Of a stretch of 64,000 nt of DNA, positions 48,087 to 55,587 are shown piece by piece. Both the position numbers and the translations under genes were made by a program. Every line of letters begins with the position of its first letter. The first letter of the stretch is position 1. This DNA is from Streptomyces sp. TLI_146 (GTDB lineage: Bacteria > Actinomycetota > Actinomycetes > Streptomycetales > Streptomycetaceae): the NCBI RefSeq assembly GCF_002846415.1, contig NZ_PJMX01000001.1, forward strand, positions 4,464,001-4,528,000, written 5' to 3'. A model generated the notes under the pieces. The model was not told the origin of the DNA, did no database searches, and saw only the letters and a list, made by a program, of their open reading frames with translations.

Positions 48087-48452
48087 TTACCCCACGGCCG
48101 CGTACGTCTCGTCCACGGCGTGCCGGTAGGCGTACGCCTCCTCGTCGTCGATGCCCACGGGCAGGATGCCCGTGCTGCGCTCGTACTCCGTACGCGCCGT
48201 CTCCAGGAGACGCCGCCAGGACGTGACGGTGGGCCGGCGGCGCAGCAGTGCGCGGCGCTCCCGTTCCGTCATTCCGCCCCACACGCCGAATTCGACGCGG
48301 TTGTCCAGTGCGTCCGCGAGGCACTCGGTCCGCACCGGACATCCGGTGCACACCGCCTTCGCCCTGTTCTGAGCCGCACCCTGTACGAACAGTTCGTCCG
48401 GATCGGTAGTGCGGCAGGCTGCCTGCGCACTCCAGTCGGTTACCCAGCCCAT
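48087..48452 (-). CDS. wblA: WhiB-like iron-sulfur regulator WblA
   Basis: 121 aa from the ATG at 48452. The four cluster-binding cysteines are C13, C35, C38 and C44 (C-x21-C-x2-C-x5-C), followed by the turn GVWGGMTERERRALLRRRP. WblA is a global developmental regulator: mutants fail to sporulate and overproduce antibiotics. The N-terminus MGWVTDWSAQAACRTTDPDELFVQGA matches the published family start. In-frame starts further upstream (48503, 48509) would add about 18 residues and cannot be excluded. From memory it corresponds to S. coelicolor SCO3579. Confidence 0.95.
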   Translation of the reverse strand: MGWVTDWSAQAACRTTDPDELFVQGAAQNRAKAVCTGCPVRTECLADALDNRVEFGVWGGMTERERRALLRRRPTVTSWRRLLETARTEYERSTGILPVGIDDEEAYAYRHAVDETYAAVG

Positions 48453-48857
48453 GCCGGCGCCGTCCTCTCCCGAATCGAGGCTCCCCCACGGCGGCAGAGG
48501 CATATTCACCGCTGCCAGTTGAGGACGTTACGGAAGGTGGGCACAGCGCAACACCCCCTTCGGGCCCAATCTTGAATGGCCCGAACGGACTATGCGTACG
48601 CGGCAGATCACCCAACGGAGTGAGCCGGGGGCAAACGCGACAAACCCGACCAAGCGGGACGTTCCAGTTGAGCCACAACGGACGCCTGATGACGCATGAG
48701 GCGTAAACGGACGGCGAATCCGGACAGCCGCCCTCTTGCGCGAGGGGAACAGCGATAAACATCGACTTGATGCACGACCGCACTGCTGTGACAGTTGAGG
48801 GCAGCTTAGGCCAGAGCATTGACCCGTGTCCGGCGAATCAGAACGTAGGCTGCCCCC
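48453..48857. promoter_or_regulatory. Divergent wblA / PBP promoter region with inverted repeat
   Basis: About 400 bp between wblA and the PBP gene. TTCGGGCC (48559-48566) and GGCCCGAA (48578-48585) form a perfect 8-bp inverted repeat with an 11-nt spacer, about 107 bp upstream of the wblA start; it could be an operator. Further upstream the sequence is AT-richer (48640-48850), and the PBP -10-like TAGGCT is at 48846-48851. I find no RNA gene or ORF in it. Confidence 0.6.
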
Positions 48858-51113
48858 ATGGCAAAGAAGCGCTCGGGCGGTGGTCTGACCGGGACCCAGC
48901 AGGCCGCCAAGTTCGTCGGGGTGAGTGTGCTCTCCGGAGCCGTGCTCGCGGGCATCGCGCTGCCGGCGTTCGGCGCGCTGGGGCTCGCGGCGAAGGGCAC
49001 GGTCGAGGGGTTCGACGAGATCCCCGCCAATCTGAAGACCCCGCCGCTGAGTCAGCGCACCACGATCCTGGACTCCAAGGGCGGTCAGATCGCGACGGTG
49101 TACTCGCGCGACCGCACGGTGGTCCCGCTCGCGGACATCTCGCCGTACATGCAGAAGGCGATCGTCGCGATCGAGGACTCGCGCTTCTACGAGCACGGCG
49201 CGATCGACCTCAAGGGCGTGCTGCGCGCGCTCAACAAGAACGCCACGTCGGGCGGGGTGGCCCAGGGCGCGTCCACCCTCACCCAGCAGTACGTGAAGAA
49301 CGTCTTCGTGGAGGAGGCCGGCGACGACCCCGACAAGGTCGCCGAGGCCACCCAGCAGACGCTCGGCCGCAAGGTCAAGGAGCTGAAGTACGCGATCCAG
49401 GTCGAGGAGGAGCTCGGCAAGAAGAAGATCCTGGAGAACTACCTCAACATCACGTTCTTCGGGCAGCAGGCGTACGGCGTCGAGGCCGCCGCCAAGCGCT
49501 ACTTCTCCAAGTCGGCCAAGGACCTGAAGCTGGAGGAGGCCGCCATGCTGGCGGGCATCGTCCAGTCGCCGAGCCGGTACGACCCGGTCAACGACGCGCA
49601 GGAGGCCAAGAAGCGCCGTGACACGGTGCTCCAGCGGATGGCCGACATGAAGGACGTCTCGCAGGCCGAGGCGGACCGCGCCAAGGCCGCCCCGATCAAG
49701 CTGAAGGTCGCCAAGCCGAAGAACGGCTGCATCACCGCCGTCAGCGGCGCGGGCTTCTTCTGCGACTACGTGCGCGAGGTCTTCCTCTCCGACCCGGTCT
49801 TCGGCAAGACCAAGGAGGAGCGGGCCAAGCTGTGGAACCAGGGCGGTCTGACGGTCCGTACGACCCTGGACCCGCAGGCCCAGCAGTCCACCCAGGCCTC
49901 CATCAAGGACCACGTCTACCAGTCGGACAAGGTCGCCACGGCCGTGACGCTGGTCCAGCCCGGCACCGGCAAGATCATGGCGATGGGCCAGTCGCGGCCG
50001 TACGGCTTCGGCAACCACGAGACGCAGATCAACTTCTCGGTGAACAAGCAGATGGGCGGCTCGAACTACGGCTTCCCGGTCGGTTCAACCTTCAAGCCGT
50101 TCCTGGCCGCCGCCGCGATCGAGGGCGGCAAGCCGCCCACGCAGCAGTACCCGTCGCCGTACGAGATGGAGTACCCGGCGACCGTGCAGACGTGCGGCGC
50201 CAAGCCGTGGGTGAACGTCCGCAACGAGTCGCTGGAGAACGAGAACGAGTCCGAGCACGGGCCGTACCCGCTGAAGACGGCGATGGAGAAGTCCGTCAAC
50301 ACGTACTTCGTGCAGATGCTCGGCGAGATCGGCATGTGCCCGGTGTCGCAGATGACGGACAAGCTGCACGTGGTGCAGGGCAACGGCGCGAAGCTCCCGA
50401 TGGTGCCGTCCGCGCTGACGCTGGGCTCCACCGGTATCTCCCCGCTGAACATGGCGAGCGCGTACGCGGCCTTCGCCAACCGGGGCACGTACTGCACGCC
50501 GGTCGCCATCGAGTCGATCAAGAAGGCGGACGGCACGGCGCTGCCGGTGCCGAAGTCCTCGTGCAGCCAGGCGATGTCCCAGACGACGGCGGACAGCATC
50601 AACACGCTGCTGCGCGGTGTGACGGACTCCGGTACGGGTGCGCTGGCGGGCCTCTCCGACCGCGACAACGCGGGCAAGACCGGTACCACCGACCAGCGCA
50701 AGAACGCCTGGTTCGTCGGCTACACGCCGAACATGTCGGGCGCGGTGTGGGTCGGCAGCCCGACGCAGGGCGTCGAGATGGAGAACATCACGATCGGCGG
50801 CGTGTACAAGGAGAAGGTGTACGGCGGTGAGGTCCCCGGACCGATCTGGAAGGACGCCATGACCGGCGCCCTCTCCGGCCAGCCCGCCCCCAACTTCGTC
50901 CGGGTCGACATCCCCGACCCCCAGCCCGCGACCCCGCCGGCGGGCGACGCGGGCCCCAACCCCACCCCCAGGGGCAAGGGCGGCAAGAAGCACCGCCCCG
51001 GCGACAACAAGCCGGGCGGCGGCATCACGGTCCCGCCCAACCCCGGCATCTCGATCCCGCCGGGAGTGATCGGCGGGGCGACGGACGGGGCGATCGGGGG
51101 GAACTGGCCGTAG
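48858..51113 (+). CDS. Bifunctional penicillin-binding protein (class A)
   Basis: 751 aa. One N-terminal transmembrane helix (QAAKFVGVSVLSGAVLAGIALPAFGAL), then a GT51 glycosyltransferase domain (catalytic E106 in AIEDSRFYEHGAID; GASTLTQQYVKN). The transpeptidase domain has S410-T-F-K, KSVN and K607-T-G-T. The C-terminal 80 residues are a Pro/Gly/Lys-rich tail. It polymerises and cross-links peptidoglycan. The ATG has TAGGCT 6 nt upstream and no ribosome site, so it is probably leaderless. It is adjacent to and divergent from wblA, an arrangement conserved in Streptomyces. Confidence 0.96.
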   Translation: MAKKRSGGGLTGTQQAAKFVGVSVLSGAVLAGIALPAFGALGLAAKGTVEGFDEIPANLKTPPLSQRTTILDSKGGQIATVYSRDRTVVPLADISPYMQKAIVAIEDSRFYEHGAIDLKGVLRALNKNATSGGVAQGASTLTQQYVKNVFVEEAGDDPDKVAEATQQTLGRKVKELKYAIQVEEELGKKKILENYLNITFFGQQAYGVEAAAKRYFSKSAKDLKLEEAAMLAGIVQSPSRYDPVNDAQEAKKRRDTVLQRMADMKDVSQAEADRAKAAPIKLKVAKPKNGCITAVSGAGFFCDYVREVFLSDPVFGKTKEERAKLWNQGGLTVRTTLDPQAQQSTQASIKDHVYQSDKVATAVTLVQPGTGKIMAMGQSRPYGFGNHETQINFSVNKQMGGSNYGFPVGSTFKPFLAAAAIEGGKPPTQQYPSPYEMEYPATVQTCGAKPWVNVRNESLENENESEHGPYPLKTAMEKSVNTYFVQMLGEIGMCPVSQMTDKLHVVQGNGAKLPMVPSALTLGSTGISPLNMASAYAAFANRGTYCTPVAIESIKKADGTALPVPKSSCSQAMSQTTADSINTLLRGVTDSGTGALAGLSDRDNAGKTGTTDQRKNAWFVGYTPNMSGAVWVGSPTQGVEMENITIGGVYKEKVYGGEVPGPIWKDAMTGALSGQPAPNFVRVDIPDPQPATPPAGDAGPNPTPRGKGGKKHRPGDNKPGGGITVPPNPGISIPPGVIGGATDGAIGGNWP

Positions 51114-51135
51114 GCCCTTATGTCCCCGTTCATAC

Positions 51136-51170
51136 GAAAGGGGCGCCCGGGTGATCCCGGGCGCCCCTTC
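51136..51170. terminator. Hairpin terminator after the PBP gene
   Basis: GAAAGGGGCGCCCGGG (51136-51151) pairs with CCCGGGCGCCCCTTC around a TGAT loop, with 12 consecutive G-C pairs next to the loop. It starts 23 bp after the PBP stop. Confidence 0.9.
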
Positions 51171-51276
51171 GTCGTATGCGCGCAGGGGCGGCGACCTGCG
51201 CCGTCCGCCCGTGCGGGCAGGCGTTCCGCGGGGTCCGGGGCGGAGCCCCGAGGACGTCCCGCGGCCCGGCCAGCGC

Positions 51277-51365
51277 GGGTCAGCGCGGCCAGCCCGGGTC
51301 AGCGCGGCCAGCCCGGGTCAGCGCGGCCAGACCAGCCAGCCCGGTCAGCCCGGTCAGCCCGGTCA
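51277..51365. repeat. Short tandem repeats running into the yqeY-like stop codon
   Basis: Two and a half copies of GGGTCAGCGCGGCCAGCCC (19-bp period, from 51277) are followed by four copies of the 9-mer CGGTCAGCC (about 51341-51370). The last 9-mer includes the complement of the YqeY-like stop codon (51363-51365). The array occupies the spacer between convergent genes. Confidence 0.85.
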
Positions 51366-51827
51366 GCCCGCCAGGAGGCTCTTGACGGCCGCCGACACCC
51401 GGCCGCCGTCCGCGAGCCCGGCCACCTTCGGCTTCACGATCTTCATCACGGCACCCATGGCCTTCGGCCCCTCGGCGCCCGCGGCCCTGGCCTCCGCCAC
51501 GGCCTCCGCGACGATCACGTTGAGCTCGTCGTCGGAGAGCTGCTTGGGCAGGTACGCGTCGAGGATCTCGCCCTCGGCCCGCTCCTTCGCCGCCGACTCG
51601 GCCCGGCCGCCCTGATCGAACGCCTCGGCCGCCTCACGCCGCTTCTTCGCCTCCTTGGCGATCACCTGCAGCACCTCGTCGTCGGAGAGCTCGCGCGCGC
51701 TCTTGCCCGCGACCTCCTCCTTGGCGATGGCGGTGAGGGTCAGTCGCAGCGTCGACGAGCGCAGCTGGTCGCGCGCCTTCATGGCGGTGGTGAGGTCGTC
51801 CTTGAGCGTGGCCTTGAGCGTGGTCAT
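51363..51827 (-). CDS. GatB/YqeY-domain protein
   Basis: 154 aa. The YqeY fold is visible: MTTLKATLKDDLTTAMKARDQLRSSTLRLTLTAIAKEEVAGK, LQVIAKEAKKRREAAEAFDQGGRAESAAKERAEGEILDAYLPKQLSDDEL, with the C-terminal GatB-tail helices (MGAVMKIVKPKVAGLADGGRVSAAVKSLL). It is a tRNA-binding-like module whose role is not settled. The ATG at 51827 is the natural start; a CACACT sequence 6 nt upstream resembles a leaderless -10. The frame upstream overlaps the phosphoesterase antisense. Confidence 0.93.
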   Translation of the reverse strand: MTTLKATLKDDLTTAMKARDQLRSSTLRLTLTAIAKEEVAGKSARELSDDEVLQVIAKEAKKRREAAEAFDQGGRAESAAKERAEGEILDAYLPKQLSDDELNVIVAEAVAEARAAGAEGPKAMGAVMKIVKPKVAGLADGGRVSAAVKSLLAG

Positions 51828-51983
51828 GCGCCCAGTGTGGCAGGTGGCCCACCCGGGGCGCGTGCCGGTTTCGCGCCGGGAGCGCGGGTCCGGGCGTACG
51901 CGGGGCGCGGGCAGGGGCGTACGGGAAGTCCGCGAACCACCCGCGAAGGCCGTAGGAGTACGTACGTCTGCAACGATGGACGC

Positions 51984-52925
51984 ATGCGCGCGCGATACGG
52001 GATTCCTCTGAAGACGACGGCGGCCATCACAGCGATCGGAGCGGCCGGCGTCGCCTACGCGGCGGGCATCGAAGCCCGGTCCTTCCGGCTGCGCCGGGTG
52101 ACGGTCCCGGTGCTGCCGCGCGGCGCGCGGCCGCTGCGCGTACTCCAGGTCTCGGACATCCACATGGTCGGCGGCCAGCGCAAGAAGCGCGCCTGGCTCC
52201 AGTCGCTGGCGGGGCTGCGCCCGGACTTCGTGGTCAACACGGGCGACAACCTGTCGGACACGGAGGGCGTGCCGGAGGTCCTGGACGCGCTGGGCCCGCT
52301 GATGGACTTCCCCGGGGTGTACGTCTTCGGCTCGAACGACTACTACGGCCCGAAGCTGCGCAACCCGGCCCGCTACCTGCTGGAGAAGGTCCAGGGCAAG
52401 CACGGCCTGAACGGCAACCCGCCGGCCGTCGGCGTCGTGCACAACCCGTGGGAGGAGCTCCGGGACGCGTTCGACACGGCGGGCTGGGTCGGCCTGAGCA
52501 ACGCGCGCGGCCGCCTCAAGCTGGAGGGCGGCTTCGAGCTCGCGTTCACGGGCCTGGACGACCCGCACATCAAGCGGGACCGGTACGAGAAGGTGGCGGG
52601 CGGCCCGGAGAAGGACGCGGACCTGTCGATCGCGGTGGTCCACGCCCCGTACCTGCGCTCCCTGGACGCCTTCACCGCCGACGGCTACCCCCTGATCCTG
52701 GCCGGCCACACCCACGGCGGCCAGCTGTGCGTCCCCTTCTACGGGGCCCTGGTCACCAACTGCGACCTGGACACGGACCGGGTGAAGGGCCTCTCCACCC
52801 ACGAGTCGGCGGGCCACCGCGCCTACCTGCACGTCTCGGCGGGCTGCGGCACGAACCGCTACACCCCGGTCCGCTTCGCCTGCCCCCCGGAGGCCACGCT
52901 GCTGACCCTGACACCCCGCGCCTGA
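51984..52925 (+). CDS. Metallophosphoesterase, membrane-anchored (YkuE-like)
   Basis: 313 aa. An N-terminal hydrophobic segment (TTAAITAIGAAGVAYAAGIEA) is followed by the calcineurin-like core: VSDIHMVG (DxH), VVNTGDNLSD (GDN), GSNDYYG in place of the usual GNH(D/E), then VHAPYLRS and GHTHGGQLCVP. The His of GNHD is therefore replaced, a deviation worth noting because that His is normally catalytic. The ATG at 51984 is assumed; no clear ribosome site is visible. It lies upstream of tRNA-Pro. Confidence 0.9.
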   Translation: MRARYGIPLKTTAAITAIGAAGVAYAAGIEARSFRLRRVTVPVLPRGARPLRVLQVSDIHMVGGQRKKRAWLQSLAGLRPDFVVNTGDNLSDTEGVPEVLDALGPLMDFPGVYVFGSNDYYGPKLRNPARYLLEKVQGKHGLNGNPPAVGVVHNPWEELRDAFDTAGWVGLSNARGRLKLEGGFELAFTGLDDPHIKRDRYEKVAGGPEKDADLSIAVVHAPYLRSLDAFTADGYPLILAGHTHGGQLCVPFYGALVTNCDLDTDRVKGLSTHESAGHRAYLHVSAGCGTNRYTPVRFACPPEATLLTLTPRA

Positions 52926-53003
52926 CGGCCCCCCGAAACCGGATTTCGTCTCCGGCCGCCGGTGGGCTAAAGTAAACGACGTCGCCGCGACAACCGGTGA
53001 CAT

Positions 53004-53077
53004 CGGGGTGTAGCGCAGCTTGGCAGCGCGCTTCGTTCGGGACGAAGAGGTCGTGGGTTCAAATCCCGCCACCCCGA
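53004..53077 (+). tRNA. tRNA-Pro (CGG anticodon)
   Basis: 74-nt cloverleaf without encoded CCA. The acceptor stem CGGGGTG pairs with CACCCCG, with discriminator A at 53077. The D arm contains GCGCAGCTTGGCAGCGC, the anticodon stem CTTCG/CGAAG encloses loop TTCGGGA with anticodon CGG at 53038-53040, and the T arm is GTGGGTTCAAATCCCGC. It reads CCG, a very common proline codon in this genome. A terminator hairpin follows. Confidence 0.97.
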
Positions 53078-53091
53078 CAGCTGAGTACAAG

Positions 53092-53129
53092 GCCAGAGGC
53101 CCTTTCCCTTCGGGGAGAGGGCCTCTGGC
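53092..53129 (+). terminator. Terminator hairpin after tRNA-Pro
   Basis: GCCAGAGGCCCT (53092-53103) and AGGGCCTCTGGC (53118-53129) are perfect 12-bp arms, with the inner sequence TTTCCCTTCGGGGAG adding a few pairs. It begins 15 nt after the tRNA. Confidence 0.88.
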
Positions 53130-53185
53130 TGTTGCTGCGTGTCTAACTGCGTGACTACCGCGCCGGGCCTGTTCTGCCCGGCCCG

Positions 53186-53641
53186 TCACCGCGGCCGGCA
53201 GCACTCCCGTGCCACCGACACGAACGCCAGCTTCGCTCTGTTCAGTTCGTCCGGGCGCTCGTGGCGGCGTAGGGAGTCGACGAGGTGCTGGGCCGCCTCT
53301 GCGGCCTCCGGGGGGCCTTCCAGGAGTACCCCGCCCAAGGCGCGTTGCAGTTGGGCGTCTTCGTCGGACTGGCCCCGGCCGTTCCGCTCGGTGAGGATTC
53401 TGGTCTCCGCGGCGCCGAGGAACTCCGCGTACGTCTGGCGGCGAAGGGCGGACTCCCGGTGGCCGGACTCGGCGCTGAGGGTCATGCGTACGGATTCGAG
53501 CAGCGCGTCCGCCTGGCGGTCGCCCGCGTGCCGGGCCGCGGTGGCCTGGCGGATGCCGGCGCTGCGGGCGTACCAGCCGGTGACGACGCTGCCCGCGACC
53601 GCCGACCCCGCGGCGATCAGCGCGATTCCCCAGTCACTCAT
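53186..53641 (-). CDS. Hypothetical protein with one N-terminal membrane helix
   Basis: 151 aa. A single hydrophobic helix (GIALIAAGSAVAGSVVTGWYA, residues 5-25) precedes a long helical cytoplasmic region (RQATAARHAGDRQADALLESVRMTLSAESGHRESALRRQTYAEFLGAAETRIL) that is likely coiled coil. Such proteins are common and unnamed in Streptomyces. The ATG at 53641 follows GAGGAT; an in-frame ATG 12 codons upstream is also possible. Function unknown. Confidence 0.8.
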   Translation of the reverse strand: MSDWGIALIAAGSAVAGSVVTGWYARSAGIRQATAARHAGDRQADALLESVRMTLSAESGHRESALRRQTYAEFLGAAETRILTERNGRGQSDEDAQLQRALGGVLLEGPPEAAEAAQHLVDSLRRHERPDELNRAKLAFVSVARECCRPR

Positions 53642-53745
53642 GCCGCCATCCTCGCGATCGGCCGAGGCCTCCCGCACCCCCTTGCCGAAGGTGCGGCGCG
53701 GATCACTCCCGGAGGGCTGCGAACGGCCCGCGATAGGATCGGGGC

Positions 53746-55587
53746 GTGTCGCCCGACGACGTGAACGAACCCGCTCCGACCTGCGGAAACAGCCCTCCCC
53801 GCCCTCCGGACATCGGTAGACTGGACGCTTCCGGCGACGGGCGACGGGCGACGGGCGACGGGCGACGGGCGACGGGCGACGGGCGACGGGCGACGGGCGA
53901 CGGGCGACGGGCGACCGGCGACCGGCGGACGACCGGCAACCGGCGGACTGTTCTCTTCGCGGCTCGGTCCGCCGTAGCCCTGTACCGGCTGCTCGACGTT
54001 CTCCCCGTCTTCTCCGGTGACGAGCGGATCACCCGCCTGTTCACCCTCGTCCCCGGTTCCGACTTCGCAGCCGACGCCCTCTCCGCGATCGACGCCCTCG
54101 GGGGCCGCACGGTCCCGTGGAGCGAGGCCGGCGGGCAGGAGTACGACCTGGTGGTCGTCGCCAGCCCGAAAGGCGATCTGCGTCTGCTGCGCGGTCCGCA
54201 GGTGCTCCTGCCGCACGGCGCGGGCTTCAACAAGTCGATCCCCGGGGAGGGTTCCGCCGACTCGGCGTCCGGACTGGACCCGGCGTACCTGCGACGGAAC
54301 CAGCACCACGCGCCGATCGCGCTGCACGCCCTCGCCCATCCCGAGCAGATCGCCCGGCTGGCCGCCACGAATCCGCAGGCCGCCCGGCACGCGAAGGTCA
54401 TCGGCGATCCCACCCTGGAGCGCGTCCTCGCCTCGTCGTCCCTGCGCGAGCGCTACCGGGCCGCGCTAGGCACCGGAGCCCGCGAGCTGCTGGTGCTGGT
54501 CTCCACGTGGGGGCCCGAGTCCCTCATCCGGCGGCATCCCGGCCTCCCCGCCCAGCTTGCCGCCCAACTACCCTACGATCAGTACCAGTTGGCGCTCATC
54601 GTCCATCCCAACGAACGCAGCCTGCTCGGGACGTACGAGCTGGCCGAACGCCTGGCGCCCGCCCTCGACGCGGGGATGGTCCTCCCGGATCCGTACGAGG
54701 ACTGGGCTTCGGTGCTGATCGCCGCCGATGGCCTGGTCACCGACCACGGCTCGGCTGCGCTGTACTACTGCGCCGCTCAGGACCGCCCCGTCGTGAGTGT
54801 CCACCACACCGGTGGCGAGCTGATCCCCGGCAGCCCCATGGACGTACTCCTGCGCCGAGTACCGCGGTTGGGGCGCGCCGAGGACATCGTCGACGCGCTG
54901 CGGGCGTATCGGCCGGGTGCCGCGCGGGCCGCCGCTCAGCTGGCGTTCGCGCGCCACGGTGAAGCCGCGGGCCTCCTGCGCACCGAGGTCTACGCCCTGC
55001 TCGGTCTCGCGCCGCCCGCCCACCGCGTCGCACCCCGGCTGCTGCCCCCGCCCGCGCCCGCCGCGCGCGTCCCCGCCGCGTTCGACGTACGGGTGGAGAT
55101 GACGACAGACGGCGTACGGATCAGTCGGCACCCGGCGAGAACCGGGCCGCCCGGCCACCACCTGGCGGTGGAGCACGGCGCCGCCGATGAGCGCCTCGCC
55201 CGTTCCGCGGGCCTGCTGTACCGTCGCCCGCTCCCGGCGTCCACGGCCCCGCTGGATCTGGCGTGGACCGCCGACGGGTGGACCCGGCACGCCCTGTCCG
55301 CCTATCCGAACTGCCGCTCGGCCGCTGTGCTGCTGCCGTCCGGTCGCTGCCTGCTCCGCGTCCGCGGTCACGCGCGGACGTACGCCGTCGAGATCGAGCC
55401 GCTGCCCGAGGAGGGCCGGATCGTACGACTCGACCCGGCCGTCGCGCTGTCGGCCGTGCACGCGTGGCTGGTCTCCCCTCAGACCTGTCCAGCAGGGACC
55501 GCCCGGATGTCCTGCCTCATCGGTGAACGGGCCTTTCCCGTCACCTTCCGCCCGGCCACGGACGCCGAAGAGACGCAGGTGATCTAG
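53746..55587 (+). CDS. TagF-like CDP-glycerol glycerophosphotransferase-family protein with N-terminal tandem repeats
   Basis: 613 aa. Residues about 29-60 are four copies of the heptad GDGRRAT, encoded by a 7-bp DNA repeat. The rest has the GT-B layout of the TagF family: LLPHGAGFNKSIPG, LLVLVSTWGPESLIRRHPGLPAQL, ALIVHPNE and GLVTDHGSAALYYCAAQDRPVVSVH in the C-terminal Rossmann half. Close relatives are often annotated as 'translation initiation factor 2', which the sequence does not support. The substrate is unknown. The GTG start has TAGGAT ending 6 nt upstream, so it is probably leaderless. Its stop overlaps that of the convergent STAND gene. Confidence 0.78.
   Translation: MSPDDVNEPAPTCGNSPPRPPDIGRLDASGDGRRATGDGRRATGDGRRATGDGRRATGDRRTTGNRRTVLFAARSAVALYRLLDVLPVFSGDERITRLFTLVPGSDFAADALSAIDALGGRTVPWSEAGGQEYDLVVVASPKGDLRLLRGPQVLLPHGAGFNKSIPGEGSADSASGLDPAYLRRNQHHAPIALHALAHPEQIARLAATNPQAARHAKVIGDPTLERVLASSSLRERYRAALGTGARELLVLVSTWGPESLIRRHPGLPAQLAAQLPYDQYQLALIVHPNERSLLGTYELAERLAPALDAGMVLPDPYEDWASVLIAADGLVTDHGSAALYYCAAQDRPVVSVHHTGGELIPGSPMDVLLRRVPRLGRAEDIVDALRAYRPGAARAAAQLAFARHGEAAGLLRTEVYALLGLAPPAHRVAPRLLPPPAPAARVPAAFDVRVEMTTDGVRISRHPARTGPPGHHLAVEHGAADERLARSAGLLYRRPLPASTAPLDLAWTADGWTRHALSAYPNCRSAAVLLPSGRCLLRVRGHARTYAVEIEPLPEEGRIVRLDPAVALSAVHAWLVSPQTCPAGTARMSCLIGERAFPVTFRPATDAEETQVI
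53834..53931. repeat. In-frame 7-bp microsatellite (11 perfect copies)
   Basis: GCGACGG is repeated 11 times without error (53834-53910), followed by two GCGACCG variants and further degenerate units. Because 7 is not a multiple of 3, gain or loss of one or two units shifts the reading frame, while three units add or remove seven residues. Confidence 0.95.

Noticed and set aside
53746..55587. Annotation as translation initiation factor 2
   Set aside because: No GTPase motifs (GxxxxGK, NKxD); the sequence has TagF-like GT-B features instead.
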